Positions 35,498-47,230 of a stretch of 59,515 bases of DNA are shown here, piece by piece. Position numbers and translations under genes: made by a program. Source of the stretch: Chara braunii (Eukaryota; Streptophyta; Charophyceae; Charales; Characeae); the NCBI GenBank assembly GCA_003427395.1, contig BFEA01000322.1, forward strand, positions 17,863 to 77,377, given 5' to 3'. The notes beneath the pieces were generated by a model, which had not been told where the DNA came from, ran no database searches, and was given only the letters and a program-made list of their open reading frames with translations. The stretch's first letter is position 1; each line of letters begins with the position of its first letter.

Positions 35498-36344
35498 TTA
35501 ATACTTTCTCCCTCTCTTCGCTCGCTGCTCTAGTCGATCTCGAGACACTAACTTGCAACACTCCTCCTTCTTAACAGTTAGCGTTGAGAGGTCATTTAAA
35601 CAATTTTTCTTATTCTGTTTACTTATAACATGTCGATCCAACATAAGTTGTTTATTTCCTTGCTTTTCCTGTTGACGCTCAAGGCGTAAGCTCTTCTGAA
35701 TGTCTTTCATCATGCCTCTTATTTATGAGAGCATTGAAATGAGAGTTGAATCCCTCTTCCTCTTATTATCTCGGCATTCCCCCTCAGACTGTAGCAAGCG
35801 ACGTTGCGGACGAAGGACCTGATCAAAGTTTCCGTTATTGAAGTTTGAACGAATTATCGCCTAATCTGACTCGCCGGTTGCAGACGAAGGACCTGATCAA
35901 AGTTTCCGTTATTGAAGTTTGAACGAATTATCGCCCAATCTGACTCGCCGATTACCCCACAGCTAAACTTCTGCTGCTTTGAAATTGCGAAGAAACTAAG
36001 ACATTTCTGTTTATCCGTTAAACCCTGTATCCGACGAACGGTCCGTTCATAGTAAAAAAACACTTCTCTTTTACTACGTACGTATCCCGCTTGATATTAT
36101 TCAAATCCTCTAATGTTATCAATTTATCTCCGAGCCAAAACTTCTCTAACATGACGTCTCGAAATTTTGACCATGTTGATGTTTCGGTTACTTTCCGGAC
36201 TACTTCTACAATATTATTTTCAACATATCTCTTTACTCATTGCAACATTTTACGATCACACCATTTATTCACGGATGCAAGTTGCTCAAATTTAGAAACA
36301 AAGTTGCCATCAAAAAGGGGGAGTTTTATTTTTGGTAAAATTTC
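35498..36344 (-). pseudogene. gag: Decayed Ty3-type gag (capsid region)
   Basis: Gag forms the particle shell of LTR retrotransposons. Read on the minus strand from about 36344, one frame gives LPKIKLPLFDG, then FEQLASVNKW and an in-frame TGA just before VKRYVENNIVEVV. It continues through WSKFRDVMLEKFW and LEDLNNIKRD. A frameshift near 36060 moves to the frame with YERTVRRIQGLTDKQKCLSF. A 74-bp tandem duplication (35809-35954) shifts the frame again. A further Lys/Glu-rich piece (35498-35713) fits a post-capsid linker. The order LPLFDG, W..F...L...F and YERTVRRIQGLTDKQKC is typical of Retrotrans_gag proteins. No zinc knuckle or protease was found after it. It cannot encode a functional protein. 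Confidence 0.75.
35809..35954. repeat. 74-bp tandem duplication inside gag
   Basis: GACGAAGGACCTGATCAAAG starts at 35809 and again at 35883, and the copies are almost identical. Since 74 is not a multiple of three, the duplication breaks the gag frame. Confidence 0.95.
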
Positions 36345-36629
36345 TCTCTCTGCATCTCTCTACTCTAAAAGATGAACTATCCTTTGAAAATTCGATATAT
36401 ATCTCTATCTTGATGATCACCTTCGCTTCCACTTGCTGCTTCCATTTCTCCTGGCCATAACAAAACTCATGCGGAACGTCAGTCTAACTCTATACAGTCT
36501 AATTTGATTCCTTAATCCTACTCCACATTCGCTCAAATATTATGTCTCTCATACTCCTCTTATCCCCTTCAGAATAATTCAAAAAAAAACCCTCGAGTGT
36601 CGTTTCTATAGGGACAACGGTAGTTTGTC

Positions 36630-36651
36630 GTTATCCCGGACAACGGCGCCA
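36630..36651 (-). promoter_or_regulatory. Primer-binding site, tRNA-Asp type
   Basis: Read on the minus strand it begins TGGCGCCGTTGTCCGGGAT, two bases after the LTR end. The 3' end of plant tRNA-Asp, recalled from knowledge, predicts TGGCGCCGTTGCCGGGGAT. The site matches at 17 of 19 positions. This PBS type is known from plant Ty3 elements of the Athila/Tat kind. It fixes the orientation of the element. Confidence 0.85.
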
Positions 36652-36653
36652 CC

Positions 36654-38694
36654 TGTCGAGCGTATCGGCTCCCGCCTTTTTCCAAAGCGCGGGAGCCCTT
36701 TCGGCCATGTCACGTAGGAGTAACACAAAAACAAACAAAAACAGAGACAATTCGGGAACGACTTAGAATAATCCCACGAACCGCCAAGAGGGCCGAGGTC
36801 GCGTCGTCCCTTCGCCGCTCTAGCCGGGTGCGCCAGCTGTACATCTCGCGGTCCCCTACTACAGATTGGGTTCCCGTGGAGCATAAGCTTGCTTCCCTAA
36901 GGGGTTGTCACCTCTGGCCACGCGCAGCCTCAAATGGCTGCACCAAGCCAGTTCAAGCAGACCGTCGAAGTTCAACAGCCTGTTGTCGCTTCATGGCCTA
37001 AATGCTTTTTCTGGTGCATCTGACCGGACGTCTCGAACAAATTCGCGATGTTTTCTTTCCTTCCAACTCTTGTTTTCCCCTTCCCTTCATTGCTATGGAA
37101 GAAAAATAAATTAAGGAAAAGAAAGAAAAAATTAAAACAAAAACAAAATAAAAGAAAAATACCTCGTTTTCCCTAAGCCCTGCTTTGCTTGTGGGGTGTG
37201 CTCAGCAGTGCTCGTTGAGCCACCCCTCCTGCTAAAAGGCAGACCCAAGTTCAAACCTCATAAAAATTAAGTGGGGGTACCAAAAAGTACCCCAATTTTG
37301 AAGATTAAAAAAAACACCTCGCTAAATAAAAAAATCTGAAAAAAATCAAGCGCGTGGGTGAGGTGCCCATGCATCCACAGAAAGAAATTCAAAGTCAGAA
37401 AAAATCATTTCGGTCACCAAAAAAATGCTTCGGAAACAAAAAGAACAATAAAAATAATTTTCCCCCCTTCGAAGCTTTGAATCCAATTTTTTTTTTTTTT
37501 TTTTCCAGATGCCTTGGCAACGAGGCAGGGCAAATCTTCCGTGAGGCATCAACTGCCTCACACCTCATACTCACACTAATGCTGTAGTGCCCTATATTTT
37601 TTTCTTCGTTTTTTCTTGTTTTTCATTGACATAAGCCAATGACCACTTCAAATTCGTTGTACAGCCACGAATGGTTGAAATACAAACATAAGTTCGAATC
37701 CTAATGAAAAGGGGTTTTCCCTTGTTGCATCTTGGCCCTGCCAATGAGGCAGGGCAGTTCATGGTGCCAATGGCACCCATGAATTGTTGAAACACAAACT
37801 CAAGTTCGAATCCAGATGCAGCTAGGTGAACGGGGCTGCGCCCCTTTTCACAGTTGCTGCCCCCCCTTCATATCTTGCCAGCAATACAAAGCCGCAGTCT
37901 GTGCGCCCTGGCACCCCCCCACAAATTGTTGAGACACAAACCTGAGTTCGACCCCTGTCGGGGATCCACGACGGAAAATATTTTTGGACGACTTCTCGAT
38001 TTATGCATATCGTCCTTGCGCAGAGGCCACCAACGATCGACGCGGTTGTTCCTGGTCGTACAATCTAGCGATCGAACGGCCAAAAATGACCACGCTCATT
38101 ACCTGGGGCAGCTCCAAAAGGAGTTAGCCAGGTGATATCGTCGTCGGGCTCGATCCCCGCGCCTGCTGGGCAAAAGTTGAATGCGGTACCTACTGGGCTA
38201 GCTCCTACTACGGCAGTTAGCCAACAGTTCTTCTATATGCAGAGTTATCGCCAGCAGACCGCCCCCAAAATCCTTAGCAGGCTTTATCTACCGTTTTCAC
38301 GTCGTCGACCAGCCGCACCACCATCGGCACGGCGACCGTTTAGCGGCACGGCACACATGCTACCGTCGTATACACTGTGCGACATAAAAAAATCAGCGCA
38401 CCTACAACTTATATCGCGCAACACTCCTTTAGATAGTATAAGTCCAGACTAGTGCTCCCACCGATCGCATACCCCTGCGGCCTTATCGGGAACCGTGGAT
38501 GACAGGCCATACTGCCGGCTCCCACTGTTTCGATCGGATGTCACAACGTCAGACTCTAAAAAAACTTTAAGTCTCTCAGTCATGGTCAGGTCTGAATAAA
38601 CTTTTGGCAAACGTCAGTCTCATCAAGCCCTTCAACTCAACGAAAAAGTCGGATAACGTCCGACGTTGAAAATCTTCGGCGAATACCCTTGTCA
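36654..38694 (-). repeat. 5' LTR
   Basis: Direct repeat of 31081-33038. Similarity starts abruptly at 36654 (TGTCGAG on +, i.e. a CA end on -) and stops at about 38694 in the middle of a palindrome. The LTR contains a T-run (37489-37505), four B-box-like words (about 37250, 37691, 37804, 37944) and CGCCCCTTTTCACAGTTGCTG-like text shared with the other copy. The frame at 38132-38452 is not conserved in the partner. Confidence 0.85.
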
Positions 38695-38704
38695 GGGTAT
38701 TTGC
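38679..38704. repeat. Palindrome family copy 2 (at 5' LTR start)
   Basis: GCGAATACCCT and AGGGTATTTGC flank TGTC, with one mismatch between arms. The minus-strand LTR begins at the dyad (TGACAAGGG), so the outer arm belongs to the flanking DNA. Confidence 0.85.
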
Positions 38705-39340
38705 CCTTACACCTCTCTTAACAGGAGACGGATAAGCAGAAATAAGCATACTGGCGAAGACAGCCAGGTCCGGGGGGCGATAGGCGTCTAGAATCATAGC
38801 CCCCTGCTTCTTCAAAATCGGCAACCGCGAGACAAACAGATGCTGCCACGCCAAGGTAAATATGCCCGTCTTCTTTCTCCAAACTCTCTCTTCTCTTCGT
38901 TTCTGCCTTCCCTCAGTAGCCCAATCCACCACTCTTCGTGTTTCTTGCTACCGCAAACCAAATGTTGGTCGAAACGGAATCTATCGCTAAAACACGAACA
39001 AATATCCAACTATTTTTCCTACTGCCTCAAACCGATCCTTCCACACGCTCGTTTTTTCAACGAGCAGCGGCCTGATCCCCGAGATGGAAGTGGTGGTGAC
39101 CAAGAGGATAGTGATCCCCACTTTGGGCACTATCTCTACTGAGTTCAGAATCGTGAGCAATAAACCTGTGATTCGCAAAGAGAAGGGGAATGAATCTTTC
39201 ATAAAACATGGAAAGATACATTACCACGATTAGCTCGTTTCCCTGCACACAACCCTCGAACCTCATACTAATAAAACCATCACCCAGATTAAAAATATGG
39301 CGCGGTCAATCAGCTCAGACCAATATGAAACCTTTGTTTC

Positions 39341-41045
39341 ACATCTGTATTCGTTGTTTCTGTCAAGAAACGGACGAGACAACAATTTCTTTTCCTTGCC
39401 AAATCCAGTCTCCCGCCACCTATGCGCAACATCTTCTCTACTTAGCTCCTTTCCTACTAACCCATTATTAAAACTAACGTTGTCATCTTATTCGCCCTGT
39501 CCTAAAACTTTGAAAAAGCTTTCCGAACGATCAGAATCGGTCTAGAAACGATCGAATCGTTCCACTTCTTCTTCTTGCTTTCCTCCTCACCGCCATAGCC
39601 TAACGCACTCTTCTCTTTACCGACCTCTTAATCTACTAACTTTCTGTTGATTCTGACGTCGGAATCGGGGTCGCCAGGGCCGAAAACCCCCGATTCGAGT
39701 CTTATCCTGCTCAATTTCATTGGGAATCAAGCGAGTTACACATATTTCATCCCGTGCACACTCGCTTTTGCCATACCAGACTCTTCCCGACGATCCCTTC
39801 CTTCCTACCGCCTTAACCAGTATTGTAAGTCAAAATTTAATTCCACTATTCCACTCGACCTACTTCAGAACCTACAGTTACCACCATCTCCTACCCCATT
39901 TCATCCGGAAACAGTCGGACTTCAACTCCTTCACTCCGCCCGACTCAAAACCGCCTTCACCATCTTCGTTTTTCATCTCGAATGTACCTGGCTCAAGGTC
40001 ACACCGGATTCATTCCTTCTTCTTTCCAGCCAGACTTTACCTACATGGCTGGAATTACAAGCAGCAAAGTGTCAAGGCAGGAACCAGGATGGCGAGTCGT
40101 GGGAGCAAACGACTCCTTTTGCGCCTTCGCCTGACCTTTATCTGGATTCGCCTTCCTATTTTTCGGCTTTACCTTCCTTGCTGCTGACCTCCTTTTCACA
40201 TCTGTACTCGCTTGTTTCTGTAAAGAAACGGACGAGACAACAATTTCTTTTCCTTGCCATATCCAGTCTCCCGCCACCTATGAGCACCATCTTCTCCACT
40301 TAGCTCATTTCCTACTAACCCATTACTAAAACTAACGTTGTCATCTGATTCGCCCTGTCCTGAAACTTTGAAAAATCTTTTCGAACGACCAGAATCAGTC
40401 TAGAAACGACCGAATCGTTCCACTTCTTCTTCTTGCTTTCCTCCTCACCGCCATAGCCTAACGCAGACTTCTCTTTACTGACCTCTTAATCTACTAACTT
40501 TCTGCTGATACCGACTTCGGAATCGGGGTCGCCAGGGCCGAACCCCCCCGATTCGAGTCCTATCTTGTTCAATTTCATTGGGAATCAAACGAGTTATACA
40601 TATTTCATCCCGTGCACACTCGCTTTTGCCATACCGGACTCTCCCCTGACGATCTCTTCCTTCCTACTGCCTTAACCAGTATTGTAAGTCAAAATCTGAT
40701 TCCACTATTCCACTCGACCTACTTCAGAACCTACAGTTACCACCATCTCCTACCCGATTTAATCCGAAAACGATCGGACTTCAACTCCTTCACTCCGCCC
40801 GACTCAAAACCGCCTTCACCATCTTCGTTTTTTATCTCGAATGTACCTGGCGCGAGGTCACACCAAATTCATTCCTTCTTCTTTCCAGCCATACTTTCCC
40901 TACACGACCAGAATCACAAGCAGCACAGTGTCAAGGCAGCAACCAGGATGGCGAATCGTGGGAGTAAACGACTCCTTTTGCGCCTTCGTCTGACCTTTAT
41001 CCGGATTCACCTTCATATTTTTCGGCTTTACCTTCCTTGCTGCTA
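39341..41045 (+). repeat. 858-bp tandem duplication
   Basis: About 39341-40197 and 40198-41045 are two diverged copies. Matching points such as GGAATCGGGG (39661 and 40519) and ATTCCTTCTTCTTTCCAGCC (40012 and 40871) give a period of 857-859. Each copy contains a GC-rich inverted repeat (GAATCGGGG ... CCCCGATTC). A plus-strand frame of about 144-155 residues ending RLYLPCC is open in both (39720-40187 and 40612-41046), while a different, longer frame (39647-40303) is open only in copy 1. No domain was recognised, so I do not call a gene. Confidence 0.9.
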
Positions 41046-43700
41046 ACGCAACTCCCATCCTCTGTCGCTCCCGATACCGCAGATTCATAGTGCCTTGCTC
41101 AATAGTTCTCATCCTCTATATGAGGGAGCTTCGAGGGGAACCGCTTGGTAAATGGCCCGACCAGTTTTCCATTCGTATTTCGTTTCGTTGTTCTGCCCAG
41201 GCAGAACCCTCGACCCTGCAGACCCTCAATAGGCAATTCACACATGCAGGCCGCCGTCACAGGTCAGGGGTGCGGGATTGCTGCAAGCCTAACGTGAGCC
41301 TGGGTGGGTTGGGCCCGGTCCTAGTGAAGACCGGGGTGGAGGAGGGCTTCACTTGGTGAACTGTCCCTGCTGCGGCCTCCCTGCAGTAGCTCGGACCGCT
41401 CTCCCCGGGCATTGCTTATCTCTCTCTCGAGCCCAAGTGGGTATGCACACACCAAAATCTCCCACGACCGATTCACGGTTGGTGGGCGGCACACCCACAA
41501 AGGGCCGCACCACCCAGGTTTTCTTCCACCTCGTAGGTTGAATCACCCACCGGCGCGTAGACACGTTGGACTCCTCGGTTTGTTTCTTCAGACAAACAGG
41601 GCAAGGAAAATTTCTTCAGCATGCCGAACACGCAAGAACCCACGGGCCAACTATAGGGGTGCGTGCTCAAGGTCCTCAACCGCCATGACGACCGTTAATC
41701 CGATGCCACGCCCGCGTCAAGGAATATAAAAGCATAAAAAAATAATGATACGACGAAAAAAATGCTTAGGAGAATTTAATATTGGAGGACGACGGATGGG
41801 TCCGCTGACAACGAAACCAAGGGGGATAGCCCCGCCGACCCCCAACCCCTCGGTCACTTCGCGCTACTTTGATATCCCCGCGTCGTCGCCCCTCGATCTC
41901 GATCCCTGAATCTCTCTGATGCAAGTTCGACGCAGTACCCGCTAGTGGTAGACCCCAAGCTGAGTCTGGCTTTGATGAACACCTAAATAAACGGATACTG
42001 TCCGCCGTGCGGATCAGATTCTACCGAAACACTTTCAAAGTCACATTGTTGTTGATGTCGTCCTCCGCATATGCGCACAAGTCACCAACAAGCATACCAA
42101 TTCTCGAGACAGAATCTTTTCGATCATAATTTAATCAGAGACAAAAATTTGGCCGGCAGCTACGCCGATTTACATAATCATCGATCAACAATAAAAAGAT
42201 CACGTGCGCCTTAAACCAGCGTGCCGACACATTCTCTAGTCTAGTCAACCATCCAGTCAAGGTAAACCTCAGACACCGCCTCTCCTCACGCGTTATACTT
42301 AAACTTTAAACCAAACTTATTTTTTGTCACTAGCAAAAGCCAGGGTGGATACCCTTGTAAGGATATTCGCATCGACAACTTACCAGACCATATTAAGCGC
42401 GACCCCGTCGCTTCGCAAAATCAAAAAGTTATAAATCCATCCACAACTCCACATGCTGACGAGAAAGGAACCAATCCGAGTAGCCGACAGACTCAGGTTT
42501 GAGGCCTCCAACAATCCAAGCCCTTACAACTATATGCTCCCAAAGTTTTAACTTGGGTTTCCATTGTCCTGACACTGGGACGCAGGTGTACTGGACATAC
42601 GTACTATAGTATAAATTCAAACGACCCTCTCAACTGTCCTTTCCGCTTCAGCCTGACAAACGTCGACTTCTAGTTATGTATCCCCAGTCTCTACCCTGAA
42701 AGCAGGGCCATAACTAGGGACGCAAACCCTAACCGAGACCTTGAAGGCACTCTTGCCTCCCTTCAATAATTCTCCCAGTCTTTGAGACTCGAATGCTTAA
42801 CATGCCAAATGTTTATTGATAAGTTGTAATGAGGACACATAAGTTGGTCCCTCAGTTTGAGTTGTTTTATGGTTGAGACGCCTTTGAGTGGGAAGGTAGT
42901 CTTGGTTTATTTGGAGACTCATCTTCAGAGAGGGAAGATGTTTTATGGAAAGGTTGCATGAGAGTTCATCCTAGAAAGAGAAGGGATGACTGGGAGACTT
43001 ATTGAGTGAGACCTCCTTCATATGAAAGGTGGTTAATAGATTTAATGGCATGATAAGTTGATTGTTGGATGATAAAGACTGACGAGAAAGACCACGTTTT
43101 TGTTTGGTCATTGGTGAAATTTTTGGAGGTCGCTAGGGTGATGTATTTAGGAGATGTCGCTAAGAGGTGACTTTCTTGCTCTCATCAAGTTGGGAGGTCA
43201 CGATCTTGTGAATCTGGTGGTGATTCTGTTTTGTGAAAGTGAAAAAACTACAGTGCTCTCTGTGTTGTCCCACAGAGGGTTGGTAAATGCCTTTTATGTG
43301 TGACAGACATTTGCGTAGTCGCGCACTAGGTATGTATAGTTGTGACACACCGTCCAACCACTCGTGGTAATCTTAGGGCATTTATGGGAATACCAAGCTA
43401 ACGGTAAAGTTTAGCATCGCTAGTGTGCAACCCCTAGTGTTGGCTGGTGGTGGGCGTAACCTGAATAGCGGGTCTGCGTCTGGCCAAGAGAATAAACACT
43501 TAAAGGGCTGTGGCCACCTAGAAGGGTTTTACTCCTGCGGAACGACGTGGGATAGGAGTCGAGCCAATTGAGTCGTTTGAGTCTTGATTGAATACCTATC
43601 AGGAGAAAGTCTATCCTGGCGCAATTTGTGAGGGCACTACCACTAAGATAATAACGCGGTGGGTTGTAGATCTGGCACGATCACCCAGGCTACAGTGGGT
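41046..43700. other. No supported gene; diverged repeat at 41255-41560
   Basis: 41380-41500 resembles 48390-48480: both read GGGCAT(T/G)C, then CACACC(A/C)AAA or CACACCCAAGACCTC, then a GGTGGGCGG or GGCCGGCGG word and a CACCC word. This is a diverged dispersed repeat. The rest, including 42840-43340, contains only short frames with many stops. Confidence 0.4.
42347..42370. repeat. Palindrome family copy 3
   Basis: GGATACCCTT-GT-AAGGATATTC, slightly decayed arms. No LTR similarity to the other copies was seen in its flanks. Confidence 0.7.
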
Positions 43701-45873
43701 CAAGATGGAGACCTAGCCTTCATGTACCAGATTGCAGGAGGTGTCTGAGATACGATTATATTTATATAGATTCTCACACTTTTCACAAAACAGACTGCAC
43801 TCCCTCTCCTTATACCCAACCCTATCACCCGCTCGTGGCCATATCGCACGAGTATACCGAAGAGTAGACAGTTCACATTTATTCACATTCACGAAATATA
43901 CAACATACGAGATGTTTTTCATACATCTCTCACACAAAGTCATTATACATCGAGATAAAACCACACATGTGAGAGTGATTGAAATCGCCATATATAAGGA
44001 GTAGTCTCATATAAACTATCAACTCAATATACACTCAGGGGCATAATATCCTAACTCAAAAGCGAACAAAATATGGTCTTGAACTACATATATACACATA
44101 AAGTTGCATGTTAGAACTGATGTTTACAAGACTCCTTGCCGTCGTATCAGGTTCAACTATCTGGTGGTAGCAATATTAGGACTAGGGGTTTGAGGTAGAT
44201 TTTAGGTAGATTTTAGGTATATAGGCTAATTACTAGGTTGGGGCAGCAGTGCTGCGTATTTTCATAATTATGTGGATTTTTATGTCAATGTAAAACTTTT
44301 TTTTTTTTAATTTTTGAATTGGGAGACATTTATGGCATAAGATTCCCAGGATTGGGTGTTGTTAGGACAGTGGTCGAGAGTCGGTTATTCTTATCACTTA
44401 ACTTATCGCAATGCGTAAACCTAAACTGGGTAATAGTCCCAACATTTCCTTTCGGGTTGTTTTGTAGATGGATCCCCAACTTCCTTTTTTTTTGTATGGT
44501 TGGTTCTCTTGAATTCTTTTTTCATTCCAACAATTCTCCCTTTTTTTGTAATTTTTAAAAATTTTTCACAAAATCACAAGTTCCTCAACCATGATTTTCC
44601 TCAGTCCTCTCCTTCATTTCGGACATTCAAGATGTCATTCTGTTCTTCCATAAAAAAAAAATGCAGAGGATTTATGCACACAAGGATATAAAAGTACGCC
44701 GGTGTGGAAAAAAAACTAAGAATTGCAAGATTAGTGGATTACCTAACTCCGTCGGGAACTAGGAGCCCCATCCCTATAAAACAATGGTACATCCGCTCAA
44801 CCAACTGACCAACCCACAGGGTCCTTCAAAGAGTCATCTCTTTGTGTTATTTTCACCCCAAAAAACATCCATAATAAAAAAGGTAATCAAAAAGCTCCAT
44901 CTACAGTAACCGGATGACGTTGCAATTCACAGTGCTTCAAAAAACAATCCAAGGCCTTGCGAGGGGCGAAAAATGTGACAAAACACACCCTTCTCAGTTC
45001 ACTACAATAACTAGCTCTGATGTCTGCTCCAGTGCACAATTGAATTGTGTCAGTGTAGAATAACCACCCCGCCAGTGATGTCGTTGTGCGCCATCCACAA
45101 TCACAGAGGCTTCCGACAAGTATCGAAATGAGGTCCACCAAATTGAATCTCGCATGACTCAACAATATGACCTCATCAGACCAGAACCCAACAAAAACTC
45201 TCTCTCCCTCTCTCTTAAAATCAATTATCCCCTACCATGCAGGCCAGTCGAATTTGAATTCTGTAGGCAACAAGCCTACATGATTGCCATGCAAAAAAAG
45301 TGTCGTTAAAAAAGATACTCCGATCCAAAAATATAACAAACTTTTATGTCGACATGTTCTGATTAGATGTCTGCATATAATTGAAAAACTCTTTTGGTAC
45401 CTAGGCTTTTTCAGAGACAAATCCTGCAAGACAATTCAAGGTACACAAAAGAAAAATAAAAGAAAGCATTAAGTTTAAACCTCAATTACAGAATAGATAT
45501 CTCATTTCTTTGGTCCTTTGTATAAAAAAGGAGGCACAACAAATGCTCTCACAATTTTTTATACAAAATGTGAAATAGGACTATCAGCCAGGCTGCATTG
45601 GTCACCTTGTTTGACCTGGCGGCCTGGTCGTGCGACGACGAGGAAAGGGTCCAGCCCAAAAAAAAAAAATCAAAAATTTCGGAAACAAAAGTACATGATG
45701 CACAAAAAAAAACTGGACAATTTTTGTCTGAGGGTCACATCGGAAATTTTAACAATTTTGAAATATATTTTTTAAAAAAAGTAAAATAAAAAAATATTTA
45801 TTTTATCATTTGTTTTCTTGGCCGGCTGAGCAACTTGCCCCGGACCACTTTGGCTCACCAAGAAGGCGAAGAT
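43701..45873. other. AT-rich stretch without supported gene
   Basis: There are short simple-sequence features only: GGTAGATTTTAGGTAGATTT at about 44191-44210 and several T- and A-runs. No repeat partner was found. Confidence 0.4.
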
Positions 45874-46570
45874 TTACCTCTCAGTTCCCTACCTCCAGTA
45901 CTCCTCCTAAGTTCCGGCAGAGTTGCCACAATCGGTGGGCAGACTCCCCTCAGAGTCTTGATGCAGTCCTACGGGTTGCAATCATGCCTGCCACCTTCCT
46001 CTATGAACAGGATTAGACCGAGAGTAAGAAAGGCAGAAGATAAGGGATTTCAGACGCTCGAGATACAGGAGAGGGACTTACTCAACTCTCAGGAGAGGGC
46101 CTTGTTGCCTTGGTACGCCTGAGGGCTCTGCAATGATGCCCAATGTGCGTAGTAACTTGGTCAACTGAAGTCGATTGTCAGCCGTTGATCCTCTGATGAC
46201 GCTCCAAATCGTAACAGAGACCTTCTTACTCAACTCGATCACTCCCCCAAATCCCGATTCCACCGGCGCAATTGGGTTCACTATCCCTCTAACCCCCTCC
46301 CTGCCCGACTCCTCCAAAAGTATGGTCAAAGCCACAGTCAGACACGTATCTAACTTGTGGCCGGAGTTGCGTTATTTCATCTGATAGAAGGAACCGAGTA
46401 CTGGCCAGCAAGTAAGCATGCCTCTTACGACTTGCCTGCAACTACTTCGCTCGGTATGATAGGCAACGCATCGACCAACGGGTGAGTCCTCTGCCCCACG
46501 GCTAGTCTCCGGCTACTCTGTATGGCGAGATGTGCAGTGTACCGGCGAGCAGGTTGGCCTTCAACCTCGA
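45874..46570 (+). repeat. Repeat family R10, copy 2
   Basis: Diverged direct counterpart of 29929-30640. Order and spacing of the shared words are the same in both, including the ACTACTT(C/T)GCT(C/T)GG word near the end. Confidence 0.75.
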
Positions 46571-47230
46571 TGCTCACTCCCTCTTTCTTGTTGCTCTCAC
46601 TCCTTCCCGATCCCTCATGCTCTCGACCGCCTCCTAGTCGCAGTAGGGGCCACAACTGGTTAGGCAACTCCTGATGCCACAAGGGAAGTAGTTGCGACAA
46701 CAACCGAGCAGGTGGTGGAGCAAGCTGGTGCCGAGGCTGAAAGCGGAAGGCCTGTAGGCACAACACACCACCTTGCAGGTAAGTTTCCAGACACCGTGGC
46801 TGCCTCCCACTTCTTCACTTTGACGGGATGCGCAACGAATCAACCAACAGGCAATCTGTAATCCCACGGTTCGCCTCACGCCACTCCAAATGATAGGGTG
46901 AGCAGCGCTCTGGTCGATAAGTAAGCTTCCTCACTCTCTCTTTCTTGCACGCACCTAGGCCCGTTTTCATTCGTGCGCCTGGTTTCGCATGCCCGTAGTC
47001 GTGCTAACCTATATGTGTTCACTCGTGTGCACCGCTATTAATTGTGCACCACGAGAACACGGCTTCTGTGAGACAGGCGAAAGATACACTGCGACGGCAA
47101 AAAAAGAACCCGGGTGTGAAAACGGAGTAATGTGGTATCAAACACACGTGTCGTTGCGCCCGCGAGATAGAGGGAGGGAGAGGTTACTGTCGTCATCAAG
47201 ATGAGCAACGCACCGGCCAACAGGTAAGTA
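46450..47230 (+). repeat. Recurrent GCAACG motif with splice-donor-like ends
   Basis: A roughly 30-bp motif related to GATGAGCAACGCACCGGCCA recurs at about 46450, 46827 and 47200, with a fourth at 30514 in R10 copy 1. CAGGTAAGT, a perfect consensus 5' splice site, lies at 46777-46785 and 47221-47229 and at 30609-30617. No exon-like frame was seen upstream, so use as splice sites is speculative. Confidence 0.55.

Larger units (their letters stand above)
31081..38694 (-). mobile_element. LTR retrotransposon, Ty3-type, with decayed gag and no recognisable pol
   Basis: Two direct copies of about 2 kb (31081-33038 and 36654-38694) enclose about 3.6 kb. Next to the upper copy is a PBS for tRNA-Asp in minus orientation (36630-36651), so the element reads from high to low coordinates: 5' LTR 38694-36654, PBS, gag relic 36344-35498, a tandem hairpin array 34440-33441, then 3' LTR 33038-31081. 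The minus-strand LTR ends in ...CTCGACA and begins TGACAAGGG at the 5' copy. Protease, reverse transcriptase and integrase were not recognised, and the internal region is too short for them. This could be a non-autonomous or deleted derivative. The LTRs are visibly diverged, so the insertion is old. No target-site duplication was found. Confidence 0.8.

Noticed and set aside
39647-40303. 218-residue plus-strand frame in the 858-bp repeat
   Set aside because: Not open in the second tandem copy, and no recognisable domain.
43341-44150. Possible LTR starting TGTGACACACC
   Set aside because: Only the first bases look LTR-like. No partner copy, CA end, PBS or target duplication could be found.
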